Source: Paralvinella palmiformis (lineage: Eukaryota; Annelida; Polychaeta; Terebellida; Alvinellidae). From it: a stretch of DNA of 64,000 nucleotides. Below are positions 22,684-34,544 of this stretch, piece by piece. The notes beneath the pieces were generated by a model, which worked only from the letters and a program-made list of their open reading frames with translations, was not told the DNA's origin and searched no databases. Each line of letters opens with the position of its first letter. Positions within the stretch are counted from its first letter, which is position 1. The stretch lies in contig JAODUP010000012.1 in assembly GCA_025642065.1 (NCBI GenBank), forward strand, positions 2,284,501 through 2,348,500, written 5' to 3'. Both the position numbers and the translations under genes were made by a program.

Positions 22684-23099
22684 TGGTAGTAGTAGTAGTA
22701 GTAGTAGTAGTAGGTGCTTCTATTTGAAGTTTACCGGTGTTGCAGGGTTGAAGTCCCAAATCGTTACCGTCGAGGCAGGTGAAATATAAGGTACAGTTTG
22801 TAGCCATATCGGGATAACTACCATCAGACAATAGACTACAGTCTTCTAAATCACCACACGGTGGAGGAGCATCTTCTGGACTAACAAAGGATAATAAATT
22901 TAAAAAAAACATCTCTCTCAGGACGGCCATAGCAAACAACAGCTGTTTTGTTTACAGAAAACAACAATAGTGTACGGGAAAATATCAGGTCACTGAAACA
23001 AAACATCGGCTAATTTGTATCTTCATCATACATTATGCATGCGAATGTTCGGTGCCATCCAATTGAATAATGATCGTCTTAATTGCATACGCTGTCAAT

Positions 23100-23160
<61 letters not shown>

Positions 23161-24186
23161 ACACAAAAACTAGTACAAACAAAACATTGTCTCAAGATGA
23201 CACATCGTATATGACACATGTCTTCCATATTTTGTACAAGTTTAAAAGCTCTGCTCCTCTAGGATTTTAAATCTTGTTATTGCTTAGGGCTACTTGGACA
23301 TTTGGTACGTATGACTAAGTGTTTAGAATAATTTAAAAAAAAGAATTTTGATGAGTAAACATCATAGTCTCAATAATATTCACTGCCGTTTAACACTCTT
23401 TTGTCAGAATTTGTGCGCGCGAGGGCACTCACTCACTCACTCACTCACTCACTCACTCACTCACTCACTCACTCACTCACTCACTCACTCACTCACTCAC
23501 TCACTCACTCACAAACAAACAAACAAACAAACAAACATTCGTTTTCATTTATATAGAGGAATAGAAAAAAAACCAGATCTACTAGTGTTTGAAGTCCGAG
23601 AGTACCCAATAGGATCTAGTGTGGATAGGTCGTACACTTGTTTTAATAACGAAAGTAAATCCTTTCTACGAAGTGATGAAGAAAGACAGCTAAACCAAGA
23701 TGTCAGCAAGATACAAGCTAAACTGTTCTTACTCGTCAAATTTCCCTATTCTGGTCATTCTGTGCCATTCATGCGAGCTGTCACGCTACCGGTCACCGTG
23801 TGTGTCACGCCGAATGACCACGCCAAGGGATTACATGTCACATAAAGTACCGACTCGAAACATACATGTGACATGTCGTCAGCCCACGTTGTCTGTACTT
23901 ATTCACATTTCGGAGTGAATTTCGTATTAATGTTGGTGAATGTTCTCAACTGGTGACACGCTCTAAGAACTTATCTCGGGCAACTAAAGTGACTAATATA
24001 GTGGCATTACGGGTGTACTTGGGTTTTGATATTTGTTTATTTTTGCCATAAGAACGTTTTTTTGTTGTTCAGATTTAACTATCTGCCACACACACACGAG
24101 CGCACGCACACGCGTACAAAGGCACCACCCATGTACACACACAACACACACACACGCACACACATGTGCGCAGACAACACACACAC

Positions 24187-24237
<51 letters not shown>

Positions 24238-24847
24238 TACGTACTATGTACAGCTCTGTTCTGCATAACTGTAGACCATTGTTTCGTTACAATCAATCTG
24301 TATCCATTGTCCGTTTTCACATATCTGATAGGAGTGACACCCCTCGCAACAAACATCACCATCAGTACAACCTGACGCTCGTGTTAAGAAAACTACAACG
24401 AATACAACAACCAGTTAAAACACAAGTGGTGACGTAAACACGTGACACGACAATAACACGGAATAATATATTAACTCAGCAATACATAGCAGCTGACTAA
24501 ATAGAGGGAATAGGCTCTAATTAAACTGGCAACAATCGATCACACAAGTGAAATGCCGATATCGATCAGTGATTTGTTTGGAGTTCCAAACCATGAAGCA
24601 TGATTTCCGTTTGTCTACTTTACCTTCTCCGTGTTTATCCTAAAACACAGCGCATCCATTTATTATATATAAGGGTGCTATATGTTAAGCCGAACACAGG
24701 GCATCATCACCCACTGAATGTATTATTATTAACAGTTATTTATACACCTTTATGTACAATGACATGATCTGTTTAGTTTTTTTCTCAAATGTTGTTATTG
24801 TTAGAATGCTCACCGAAAGAGACAACAGCGAAGAGTATCTTCATCAT
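22281..24847 (-). CDS. Secreted protein with two CBM14 chitin-binding domains (copy 4, divergent)
   Basis: Four exons, complement of 24814-24847, 24245-24392, 22735-22880 and 22281-22438; 486 nt, 161 aa, phases 1, 2, 1 as in copies 2 and 3. Exons 1 and 2 join to MMKILFAVVSFVFLTRASG, a clear signal peptide. Domain 1: CTDGDVCCEGCHSYQIC, ENGQWIQIDC, MVYSYAEQSC, closing at PPPCG in exon 3. Domain 2: DCSLLSDGSYPDMATNC, TLYFTCLDGNDLGLQPC, then in exon 4 TVFDVEDQICDWPENVKEPC. The tail differs from its paralogues: TIPTNNDAGAKRLLKYILHQ and a hydrophobic end (KILFSVTI). Intron 2 (1.36 kb) holds CA, ACTC and CAAA arrays. The start exon was found by its GTGAGC donor, hydrophobic product and matching phase. 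Exon 2 begins after TTCGTTGTAG, which is the least certain boundary. Confidence 0.82.
22636..22712. repeat. (ATT)n and (AGT)n in intron 3 of CBM14 copy 4
   Basis: ATT units at about 22636-22683 followed by AGT units to about 22713, ending just 20 bases from the exon 3 donor. Confidence 0.85.
23099..23160. repeat. (CA)n microsatellite
   Basis: About 30 CA units within intron 2 of CBM14 copy 4. Confidence 0.95.
23424..23538. repeat. (ACTC)n then (CAAA)n microsatellite
   Basis: About 22 ACTC units followed by about 6 CAAA units, inside intron 2 of CBM14 copy 4. Confidence 0.95.
24088..24238. repeat. CA, TA and GA microsatellite cluster
   Basis: Interrupted CA with CG steps, TA from 24190 to 24217 and GA to 24237. 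The cluster ends at the donor of exon 2 of CBM14 copy 4, whose GTACGT overlaps its edge. Confidence 0.9.
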
Positions 24848-24939
24848 CGCCACTTTTGTATTGTTGGCCGAACATGTATAGTTTCTGTTGAATGGTGTGA
24901 CTTCGACATATGTGTTTTACTGATAACCCGAACAGTAGG

Positions 24940-24960
24940 TACACTTTAAATATTTAACAA
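24940..24960 (-). promoter_or_regulatory. Possible TATA-like element of CBM14 copy 4
   Basis: AATATTTAAAG on the minus strand lies about 100 bases before the ATG, near the spacing of the TATA box in the other copies. The rest of the conserved flank is not present. Weak. Confidence 0.25.
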
Positions 24961-25013
24961 ATAGCTGCGTATATATATATATAGGCATACACGCAAGCAC
25001 ACACAAATTAAGG

Positions 25014-25130
25014 ACAAAACCCGCTGTGGACAAAACCCCATGGGATTATGAAAATCCTCTGTGGACAAAATCCCATTCGGACATAACCCCCAAAACCACA
25101 TCTTGGACATAACCCTCTGAATTCTAGTGA
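25014..25130. repeat. Imperfect GGACAAAACCC repeat
   Basis: GGACAAAACCCGCTGTGG, GGACAAAACCCCATGGG, GGACAAAATCCCATTCGG, GGACATAACCCCC and GGACATAACCC occur in a row with variable spacers. Confidence 0.65.
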
Positions 25131-25378
25131 TTTATTTTGAAATCTAGTGAGTTTTTATATACATTTTTTTCAAAATATAACTGAATAAGGCAAAAAAAAA
25201 AATCTTTCAATGCAGTTATCATATTCAAACAACCATTTTATATGCGTTTATTACTGTCAATTGACTTGCCATAAGAAAATTAGACCAACCACTTGTCAAA
25301 GATCATTAAAATAATTTAATTGCAGAGTACGTTACAGCGATTACCGGGTGTGTAGCGAATATACCGAACTATCAGTGG

Positions 25379-25532
25379 GGAATGGCCCGACGGCGAATGG
25401 CCCAGGTGGCGAATGACCCCGGAGGCGAATGATCCCGGTAGCGAATGACCCCGGTAGCGAATAACCCCGGTAGCGAATGATCCCGACGGCGAATGGCCCC
25501 GGTGGCGAATGACCCAGGTGGCGAGTGTCCCC
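25379..25532. repeat. 16-bp GC-rich minisatellite
   Basis: About ten units of consensus GGCGAATGACCCCGGT, differing mainly at GG/TA before CGAAT and at ATGGCC/ATGACC/ATGATC. It is much more GC-rich than its surroundings. Confidence 0.85.
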
Positions 25533-26642
25533 TGAGCTAAATTGGAGTCACCGCATAATCTAATCCATTACCTGAAGTTGAAAAGATGTCTCTGACCTCT
25601 AAGTATTTTTAGTCATGTGCATTTTTGTTGACGATAACATCGTAAACGATGCGTGTAGGAGAATTGACTGGCTACAAGTGGCTAACATCAGACCTGGGGT
25701 AATTGTAATAGTAATAGTAACGATTATATTTTTCACAGTAATAGTAATAGTGAATCTCATTTTGAAAGTAATAGTAATTGTAATAGTTGATAAAGTAATA
25801 GTAATCCCCCAATTAAGAATCTATATCTGGCATCCCTGATTAGTGAATGTTGGCATTACTTGTGCTGCTGTTCATATATAAGCACCCTAGTTTACAAGTC
25901 CACACCTTTACCCCCTGAGAACGTAAAACACTCTTGCAGTGACCACCCTCAAAAACTAAACCAAACAGGTCCACACCTTATCTTACAGCTGCTATTACTG
26001 CATTACATCTGATATACACATAATCTGATTTTTAATATATTTTATGCTGTATCTAGGATATTATCAGTAATATAGACATCCACATAAAAAAGTATAAATC
26101 ACAATAGTTGAGGTATCACCTCTGAGTCATTTTGAGATGCCTACTAATACAGACGTCAACTACAAAGCCAAATGTAAGCATTGTGGTTCAAGCATATCAG
26201 GCTCAGCCAAGACTATTTCCAACTTCACCACAGTAATTATTTGTAGATTATAATATATTGTATACTGCATGTATTATTATTATTATATTATTATATACCA
26301 CATTTGAAAAATGACAACAAAATAAATGTAACAGTAACCACATATCGTAATCTACTATTATAAACATATGAGAGCACAATCACATTACTATGCAAGAGGC
26401 AATTGGTGTATTACCTGGTATTGTTGTATCTTGCTAATCATGCTCATTCGGCCATGACAGGCATATATGGAAATTCTTCACCTATTGGGAATTTACTAGT
26501 TGTTAAGTGTAACTAGGTAAGGTCAACTGAACAGTGTTGGTTTAATATGTAAATGAAGTTTTGTTTTGTATTATTTTATGATGAGAGTGACCCAGTAACA
26601 TATAAAACTACCAGCACTATCATTACCATTACCAATACCACC

Positions 26643-26643
26643 A

Positions 26644-26682
<39 letters not shown>
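26643..26682. repeat. (ACT)n microsatellite
   Basis: Thirteen or so ACT triplets, giving an artefactual poly-Thr frame. Confidence 0.85.
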
Positions 26683-26756
26683 ATAGTATAAGCAAAAATG
26701 TAATAGTAATAGTAAGAAATGTAATAGTAATATATTGCATTCAATATCAAGTGTAA

Positions 26757-26940
26757 TAGTAATAGCGATACTCAGAAGTAATAGTAATAGTAATAGCGAT
26801 ACTCAGAAGTAATAGTAATAGTAATAGCGATACTCAGAAGTAATAGTAATAGCGATACTCAGAAGTAATAGTAATAGTAATAGCGATACTCAGAAGTAAT
26901 AGTAATAGTAATAGCGATACTCAGAAGTAATAGTAATATA
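26757..26940. repeat. 31-bp satellite with GTAATA core
   Basis: Six units of CGATACTCAGAA followed by (GTAATA)2-3 G. Units are nearly identical, so the array is young or homogenised. Confidence 0.9.
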
Positions 26941-26945
26941 TTACG

Positions 26946-27841
26946 TTTCAAAGTAATTGGTATGCCTAAATAGAGAAATAAAGAGCACCTGATAAGTCGA
27001 AAGAAGGAGCTCCTTCGAGCAGAAGGATCGGAAACTGATAAAAGAGACTTGCATATTATATAATAGATAATCGAACAGTAATTATACTGTGCCAATAGTG
27101 AACAGAGGGACATAGTAAAATAAATGATAGTATCCTAGTCTGAGCTAGTATAAATCCGATTTATAATTCTTTTAATAGAAACGCACCTACACACACCCAC
27201 ACACGCACATATACTCACACATACGCACACGCACGCACACACAGCTATGTATTAGTATGGCGATTACTAAAGATGAAATGTTTCATCGATCAAGTAATAA
27301 TAGCATTTGAGAGAAAGGTATGCTTTTAAGGAAATCGTCATTTTACAGGTAACCTCGTACGCACCAATGTATAATACATTGTGTCTGGAGTGCACGTAGT
27401 GGACTAATTGTCGTCGGCACGGTGTAGTTATTTGGCTTAATGATTCATTACATTTGTTATTGGGATTTACAAGCTTTGTCTCTTTACGCCGAATGATAAA
27501 TCCGTCTCGTATATTATACTGACCCATTGTAACCGGATTTATGACAGCTTTTAGCCAAGAAGCGTATATCCAACGACAAGTTTTCAATCAGATACCATAT
27601 ACCAGCTATAATATTATGACATTTTGTGGTGACATCTACGAGACCATTGCCTGTCGTGGCTCTGGTGCTCATCCTTTCAACGGGAATTCGTCTTAATAGG
27701 AAGGAAATAAAGTGACAGCGCTGACAGCTCGTACCCTCTCCACTCTTCTTCGCCAACGTTAATGTTTGCTCTCATCGAAATATTCCAAACAAACAGAAGC
27801 TCTATCTGTCTAATTCTTTGTCTAACCGTACGGTTAAATAT

Positions 27842-27845
<4 letters not shown>
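26946..27845. other. Intergenic, no supported gene
   Basis: AT-rich sequence with a short CA-rich patch at 27186-27243. Several open frames of 80-106 codons show no family motif, signal or splice context. Confidence 0.5.
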
Positions 27846-27846
<1 letters not shown>

Positions 27847-27909
<63 letters not shown>

Positions 27910-27990
27910 TTGTGTGTGGGCGCACAGCACACATACACACACAGAAACGTCGCACACACACACATACACACACACGCACACACACATTTC
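27847..27990. repeat. CT, TA, GT and CA microsatellite cluster
   Basis: CT 27849-27879, TA to 27894, GT to 27912, then CA with CG steps to about 27988. Confidence 0.9.
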
Positions 27991-27999
27991 TACTGTTAT

Positions 28000-28540
28000 A
28001 ACACCTGTTCAAGTTTAACTTGACAATCCAATATTTCCACTTTGTTGACTGTATGTGTCCTTTTTACTTCAAGCAATATTTACACTGTTTACACTGGCGT
28101 CTTACCTCGCGATATCCCCACCCCATTATATCAACAATGTCCATAGAGGGCGTTTACTGCCAGTAACCGTTCTAAGCCTCACCCTTTCTTTATTTTCAGC
28201 AGTTCTTCTGGAACCGACAGTTGACGCACCACAACGTCGCCGTCAGTTAAAAATGTCCAACGTCGACGTTACCGTCAGGTTGTTTGATTGTTTTCATGGC
28301 CGGTTTTTCCTTCACTTAGTCCGGCTATTATCAGACTCACTCGCCGGGATCTAGCTGTCAATGGACGATGCTCGGTTTGGTTCCGTGTCTAGTATGAGGC
28401 GGGATTTGTGTTTTGCAGTCTGTGAGTAAACTGCGCGGAAACAATTGTGGAACATTTAGCGTTTTGTGTAAGCAGATTGGCGGTGTAGTTTGTTGGCCGT
28501 CTCTGTCTGTGTGTGCGTGTAGGTGTGCATGTGTGTGTTT

Positions 28541-28601
<61 letters not shown>

Positions 28602-29195
28602 CTGTGTCATTCACGTTTGTGGCTATCTGTAATATTAATTGTCGGCCCATTACTTATCTCAGGATTGTTCGATTTTGAGTATGTTCGCATAGTATAACCT
28701 CATAATGGGGCTATATTTGTTGTGCATGTGCATGTGTGCGTGCATGCGTGCGTGCGTGAGAGAGTTTATGAATCGAGTGAGTCAGTGATTGGGTGAGTTG
28801 GTTGATGGGTGAGTGTGTGCGTGAGTGACTGGGTAAATTATTGAGGCAACGAGTGAATGAGTGATTGTGTGAGTTAGTGAGTGAGTCAGTGAGTCAGTGG
28901 GTGACTGACTGACTGAGTGAGAGGACTACGAGCCAGTCGAACGATACTGGAAATAAAACAGTACAAAGTGTACGTCCCTGTACTGTTTCATATCGCAGCA
29001 TATTCTAATGATGAGAGACGCTTCATACCACACACAGTCCTATCTTCGTGCTGTCACTGGGTACTTCCTTCTTCAGCTAATGTCATAGCAACGTACTTCA
29101 TTAGATGGTTACTCCAGCCATATGACTGTAGATTAGCACATAGACAGATACTCCTATGCTAGTCCCCATAATTAACATACAAATTACCACACGCA
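28000..29195. other. Intergenic with CT array and decayed GTGA repeats
   Basis: Includes (CT)n at 28541-28593 and degenerate GAGTGA/GTGAGT tetranucleotides at about 28745-28922. A plus-strand open frame at 28055-28354 has no recognisable domain. Confidence 0.5.
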
Positions 29196-29221
29196 CGCGC
29201 ACACGCACACACACACGCACG

Positions 29222-29294
<73 letters not shown>
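29186..29294. repeat. (CA)n microsatellite
   Basis: CG-interrupted then pure CA for about 68 bases. Confidence 0.95.
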
Positions 29295-29297
<3 letters not shown>

Positions 29298-29719
29298 AAA
29301 CACACACAAACCACACAATAAAGGACATGATCAGTTTACTGATTAATATTACTTGTTATAAGTGATAATCATCGTTTACTTATTACACGATTCTATTTTA
29401 TTAATATATCGTAAGTAGGTAAACAAAACAGATTAGTAAGTAATAGGTAAGTAATGTATCACTCTCGTCGTTTACAAAAAATAAAATATGAACCAATCAA
29501 CATACAGTAAGATGTAAACAAAAGTCAATATCAGTCAACGCAGAATGGCTTTAATTGTCGTGAAAAATACATTAATCTATTGATAACAATGGGTAGGTTT
29601 ATGATTAATAATAAATAATTCGTTTATTTATTACGTTTCATGCAATTGGCAGCTTGCCAGTCAAAGACTTTATTTAAACTTCTATTTAATAGCAAATAAT
29701 TTCTTCGATTTGATTGAAT

Positions 29720-30195
29720 TTTGCGACGTCGATTTTCGTCGCTAATTAGACTTCAATCGACGAAGGAAGCGCGACAAGGACAGGAAGTGTCCGGAGACGG
29801 CTCCGAGACGCATTAAGGATCCGGGCGTTGCCGACATTTTCAGGCGAGTTATTTCATTTCGAAAACGCTGATTTATGAATCGCCGAGAACCGGCGAACGG
29901 ATAGTCGCCAAAGAAGAACAAAACGGGAAAGTTGTCTTTTGTGTCGTCGTCGAGCACAATGTCTAGATGATCAAGATTTATGCCGGGATAAATAAATTAG
30001 TATAATGGCGGTGCCGACGTCGAGCGTCTTCGGAAGCGGTTTCCCCTCAACGACCGACATTCCCGAATCGGCTGAGTAAGGCGAAGGTAATGAAGACGAA
30101 CTGGATCCCGCCACCTGACTGAGCGTAATGCGCGAAGGATTCGAAGGGCGATCTCCTCTCGCCTTACAACATCAGCGCTTTGTATAGGTGTCAAC
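29720..30195. promoter_or_regulatory. CpG-rich low-repeat island 1
   Basis: Frequent CpG (GCGACGTCGATTTTCGTCGC, GCCGACGTCGAGCGTCTTCG) with homeodomain-type CTAATTAG sites, in contrast to the AT-rich repeats around it. No reading frame is convincing on either strand. Could be a regulatory element or a non-coding first exon. Confidence 0.3.
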
Positions 30196-31350
30196 ATCGA
30201 TCAAAACGGAACGAAATACTGTACCGAGCAATGTTTTAAAACTGAGAAGAAATCTTGCCAAACCCGAAATTCGATGTTCAGCTTGTCTTCTTCTCCCGTG
30301 AAAACGATTGTATTGGTAACATTTTCCAATGTAAAGTATTTTATTGTTGATAAATATATTATACATATCAGGTCTTCGGTCATTTAAAGTCGACAAAGTC
30401 AGATCGAGGTGCCAGTCTTAAAAATAAAAGACCGAACCAATTGCTAAACATCAAATTGAACATAGAGGAAGAAATGTGGGAGTCAGCTAAATATGAGGCA
30501 GCAATCAACTTGGGAAAGGTTGGAAAGGAAGAGACTAAGATTTCACACTCATGTTCCAGTGGCCAATTTAAAGTAAGCATGACCCAATGATTATGGACAC
30601 AACGTTATTGTAACTTACAGTGTAAAGCGACATTTTACCTCAGAAGTAGGCGTACTTACATATGTATTTATTGTTTAAAAGAAAAATTCGCACAGAATCA
30701 AATAGTTCCTTGTCCTTGATTTGTTTTATCAATGCAATTATAGTTCTCCTGAAACTCGCCTCCCAATCCCCAACCTCCGGTTCTGCCCGTCCACCCCCCA
30801 CAGTGCTCATTTCTTTCTTCCCATCCTGCCCCTTTTCCAGTCTAGCTAGGGGTCTGATTTAAATAACCGAATACTGTAACAATAACCATCATGTTTATGG
30901 CATGCCATACACTTAGAGCATACTTCAGTAAATATATTGGGAACAAGACGGCATCATGGGTAATGTAAACAAATATAAGAAAAGCATTTCCTCAGTAGAC
31001 AGTCTAAATTAGATCGTCATGTTAATTTGGTGTGTTTTGTGTACGCTGTTCCCAGTGATAAAATATAGAATGTGAACATCGATTACAATGTTTGGCCTAT
31101 TTCGATATTGATTACCGACGTTCATGAATCTCTATTGATTTAGATGTGCTACTATTTTAAGTAACCGCGAAATGTAAATAAATTCGATGAACAGTTGGCG
31201 TAGATTTCTGGATAGAATATAATTATGTGTTACGAGTATTTATGACTGCACCATTTAAAATTTGGTTTAAGATATAGTTAATCATGATTTGAAAATGAAA
31301 TGAAAACAAGAAGAAAATTCTCCAAACCAGCAACAAATCATCATTATAAC
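30196..31350. other. Intergenic, nothing recognised
   Basis: AT-rich single-copy-looking DNA with a short pyrimidine-rich patch near 30750-30840. No gene, repeat array or mobile element recognised. Confidence 0.5.
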
Positions 31351-31352
31351 CA

Positions 31353-31354
31353 TT

Positions 31355-31386
<32 letters not shown>

Positions 31387-31712
31387 CTAGCAACAACAAG
31401 ACTGACGAAGTAGAAATCATACATTATAATCACTTCTGTATAACGAAAGTCGTGAACTATATCAAGTTTGAATATATAATTTTTTATATCAAAGATAAAT
31501 ATGTTCTTATCCAGTAGTTTGTTTATTCCAAGGAGTTCAATGTATTCTCAGATGACTGCTCGTTGCCATTAAATGTAACTGCAATACCACCAACATCACA
31601 ACCACAATAACAATAATAATAACAACAATAACAGTAATAATAACAACAGTAATAATAACAATACTAAAACAATAATAAAAATAATAACAACAATAATAAT
31701 AACAACAACAAC

Positions 31713-31765
<53 letters not shown>

Positions 31766-32103
31766 CAACAACAACGACGATAACAACAACAATAATAATA
31801 ATAACAACAACAACAATAATACGACGATAATAATAACAATAACAAATATCAATAACAACAACGACAAAATAATAATAATAATAATAATAATTATAATAAT
31901 AATAATAATAATAATACTAACAACAACAACAACAAAGACGACACCAATAACAATAATAATAATAACAACAAATAACAGTAATAATAACAATAACAACAAA
32001 AATAGTAATAACGACAACAGCATCATCATCAATAAAAGAGCAATAAAAATAACAATACTAACAACAATATCAATAACAACAACATCAATAACAACAACAG
32101 TAG
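31353..32103. repeat. AAC/AAT trinucleotide mega-array
   Basis: AAC units at 31353-31400, a 190-base gap, then about 510 bases of interleaved AAT, AAC and a few ACG/ATC triplets from 31590. It makes long low-complexity Leu/Val/Ile frames on the minus strand that are not genes. Confidence 0.95.
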
Positions 32104-32903
32104 CCTCAATCCACAGCCAGTAAGTTATCGTGAACGGAAATCGTGTAAGACATTATAAGTTTTAGGTTTTTCAAAGCTGCTTTCTTTGTGCTGTTTCTTT
32201 GTTTATTATCCATAAGTCATCTGCCAAGATGCTTCATAAACGATAAACTAAATGTGGTTGATGATGCTTTATGTCGTGTTGTAAAAGATAAAGTTGTAAA
32301 GTGATTTAACAGGAGCCGGGCCTTCATTCCACAGTACGAAATTGTCGTTGAAGACTGCCCAAGAGTGCAATATTTTAAGACTGACCCTGTACTAGATATG
32401 AGACACGATGTACGACACGATGGCGCCAGCAGAATAATAAACACAAACGTAAGAACACAGATATTTCATTTTCAGTATAACACTCTATATAGGTCTGCTT
32501 TCATCTAAAAGAAGTACCCCAACATAAACATAGGATAACGCTGATGTAACATATCATGTCCAAGTAGTGATGATAGTGTGGAATAATGATCTAAAACCGT
32601 TAATAAAAGCCTTCTGACTTCAGGTTTTTAATACCATATGATTATATCATGAAAACGCTCGAAACGGGCAATTATTTCGCTAGACAGATAAACCTGAAAT
32701 AGCTTCTGACAAGTTGATGAATGATCTGTCTTATTTGTCAGATATTAATTATTATTATAAAAGAAGAGATACATTATGTATATCTTCATCAACGGTGTAT
32801 TCATTTCGAAAGGTTTGGTAACATTGATCTGATTTGACAATCACAGTTTTATAGTGAGAATATCATTGAAGGAAATCTCACGTTTCTGATCTTCTCTTAA
32901 TAG

Positions 32904-32946
<43 letters not shown>

Positions 32947-33050
32947 ATGTGTGTGTGTCTCCAGTCTGAAAATTAAGACAGATACTCATGGTAGTATGCA
33001 TCCATATATTCATACATGTAAACACAGATACATCTATACATGTTTCTAAT
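32104..33050. other. Intergenic, no supported gene
   Basis: Unique-looking AT-rich sequence with a TA/GT microsatellite at 32903-32958. Nothing coding is supported. Confidence 0.5.
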
Positions 33051-33585
33051 ACGTTGGCAAACAGACTTGTGGGATATCTATCGATACGGTTCATATAGGT
33101 AGGATGTATTTGGTTATTCGACCCCAGAATAAATCGGAAGTAAGCATTCGGGGCTTCTAAATGTTGTATATATAGTTTTATTTTAACAACAGAAACTTAC
33201 TGTTGAATGTAAACTGTGATATCAAAGTAGTTATCTTGTGTACATAGTAACTTACCATTGAGCCACACGCACGTGTTGTTTACTGTGAACTGTGTTGTCA
33301 AATGGTACTTTTATAGATACTTCCGTTTTTGTACATAGCCCGCATGTAGCCGCTTCATTGTGGTGGTGACTTATTTGTGGTGTACGAATAGCTAATTAGG
33401 TCCACCCAGACACATGTGTAGGTATATGTTCGTACATGTTGAGGTGTAGAACAGTTCATGTTTAAATTGAAGTATGTATAGTTTTACTTGTGTAAAAAGT
33501 TATGGATCTATAGGTCTCAAAGGATGTTTTGATGTTTATGTTCCGAGCCAGTGCCACTATATATGTATCCTAAAACACACATTGT
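33050..33585 (+). repeat. Dispersed repeat family R1, copy 2
   Basis: Aligns along its length with 80-600, from a TTATTCGACCCCAGAATAAA block to GGTCTCAAAGGATGTTTTGA and ATGTATCCTAAAACACACA. Confidence 0.65.
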
Positions 33586-33611
33586 CCATGCAAGACATCA
33601 GACCTATTTCG

Positions 33612-33857
33612 ATCCAGATTCCTTATTACACCAATCTAAGAAATTTATGTCGTTATTACATGTTTTACTCTATTAACTTTGCTATGTACAAGGTAGAATC
33701 TATATTGTTATCCTCTTATGTAGTCCGGCGAAAAGACCTATTAATTCATACAATGCTGCTTGATGGATTTATATTTCTAGATGTGTTTGTTACTCCGGCA
33801 GACAATGCCATAGGTATTAAGCTGCGGGCGGAGTTTTCCCATATTGTTAGTAGTTAG
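33612..33857 (+). repeat. R1-associated open segment (copy 1)
   Basis: Reads SSYVVRRKDLLIHTMLLDGF, then TPADNAIGIKLRAEF in the plus frame. It aligns in frame with 35324-35512 (SSYVVWRNDLLIHAMLLDGF, GIKLRAELL). Both stand upstream of an R1 copy. I do not recognise the product; the segment may be a mobile-element ORF remnant or a non-coding repeat that happens to be open. Confidence 0.4.
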
Positions 33858-34224
33858 CTTATACTAATATAGTATAGCTATCACAATCCCGACGTGTCAT
33901 TCTCAGTATCGGTGTTCTGCCTGAAATCCATTATTCTCGACTTTAGGTCAAATAGATCAAGCTGATAGGCGCTTTAATTTAGATCCTACCACACCTAACA
34001 GCATATACGAGGGACGCTATATTAGACGTGGATGAGCATTCCCTAATTGATGAACGGAAAAGTATGATAATTAGCTGGTATTGTTGAGTCCATCCTAGTA
34101 TTTACCGAGAATTGAGGCGATATTTTGTTCAGTAATAAACCATATGTAGGTATTGTACATCTTTCACGTGTTTAACAAACTGTAATATTTGTTACCGCGC
34201 CGAAGGCTTATACAAGGTGTAACT

Positions 34225-34510
34225 TTTCATTCAGGTTAGAGAACAACTTGCGTCGCCATACCTGTCGGATGTCTATCGATATGTTTGATGTAGGTAGGAT
34301 TTATTTGGTTATTCGACTCCAGAATAAATCTGAGGTAAGCTTTTGAACCACACAAAATTACTGTTGAATGTAAACTGTGGTATCAAAATAGTTTTCTTGT
34401 GTTTGTAGTAACTCACCACTGAACTACACGCACGTGTTGTTTAATGCGAACTGCGTTGTCAAATGATATTTTGTAGGTACTTCCGCATTTGTACGTAGTC
34501 TGGATGCAGC
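34225..34510 (+). repeat. Dispersed repeat family R1, copy 3 (truncated)
   Basis: Begins with TTTTCATTCAGGTTAGAGAA, aligning with 35578 onward, and stops at a run of 13 G (34519-34531), where a LINE fragment begins. Confidence 0.6.
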
Positions 34511-34544
34511 TGCTTCCCTGTTGGGGGGGGGGGGGTGTTTGCCC

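Larger units (their letters stand above)
25690..26945 (+). mobile_element. Decayed hAT-type DNA transposon with BED finger remnant
   Basis: A frame running through 26104-26232 reads LSHFEMPTNTDVNYKAKC, then KCKHCGSSISGSAKTISNFTT. HFE...K-x-KC-K-HC...S-x-T-SN-x-T is the first half of a BED zinc finger as found at the N-terminus of hAT transposases. The His pair should follow but is missing; the sequence instead reads GTAATT, a possible splice donor or a break. GTAATA-type simple repeats flank it on both sides (25697-25812 and 26700-26940), which hAT-derived elements in invertebrates sometimes carry near their ends. Terminal inverted repeats and 8-bp duplications were not identified with confidence. 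Confidence 0.55.

Noticed and set aside
23099..23538. Regular repeats considered as a CRISPR array
   Set aside because: These are simple microsatellites without spacers, in a eukaryotic genome.
23348..23845. Plus-strand frame with repeated SLTH
   Set aside because: It is driven by the ACTC repeat and lies in intron 2 of CBM14 copy 4.
28055..28354. Hydrophobic plus-strand frame of 99 codons with an internal acceptor-like CT-rich tract
   Set aside because: The apparent signal-like start lacks an ATG context, and the product is not recognised.
31537..32032. Minus-strand frames rich in Leu, Val, Ile and Tyr resembling membrane segments
   Set aside because: Translation of the AAT/AAC trinucleotide array.
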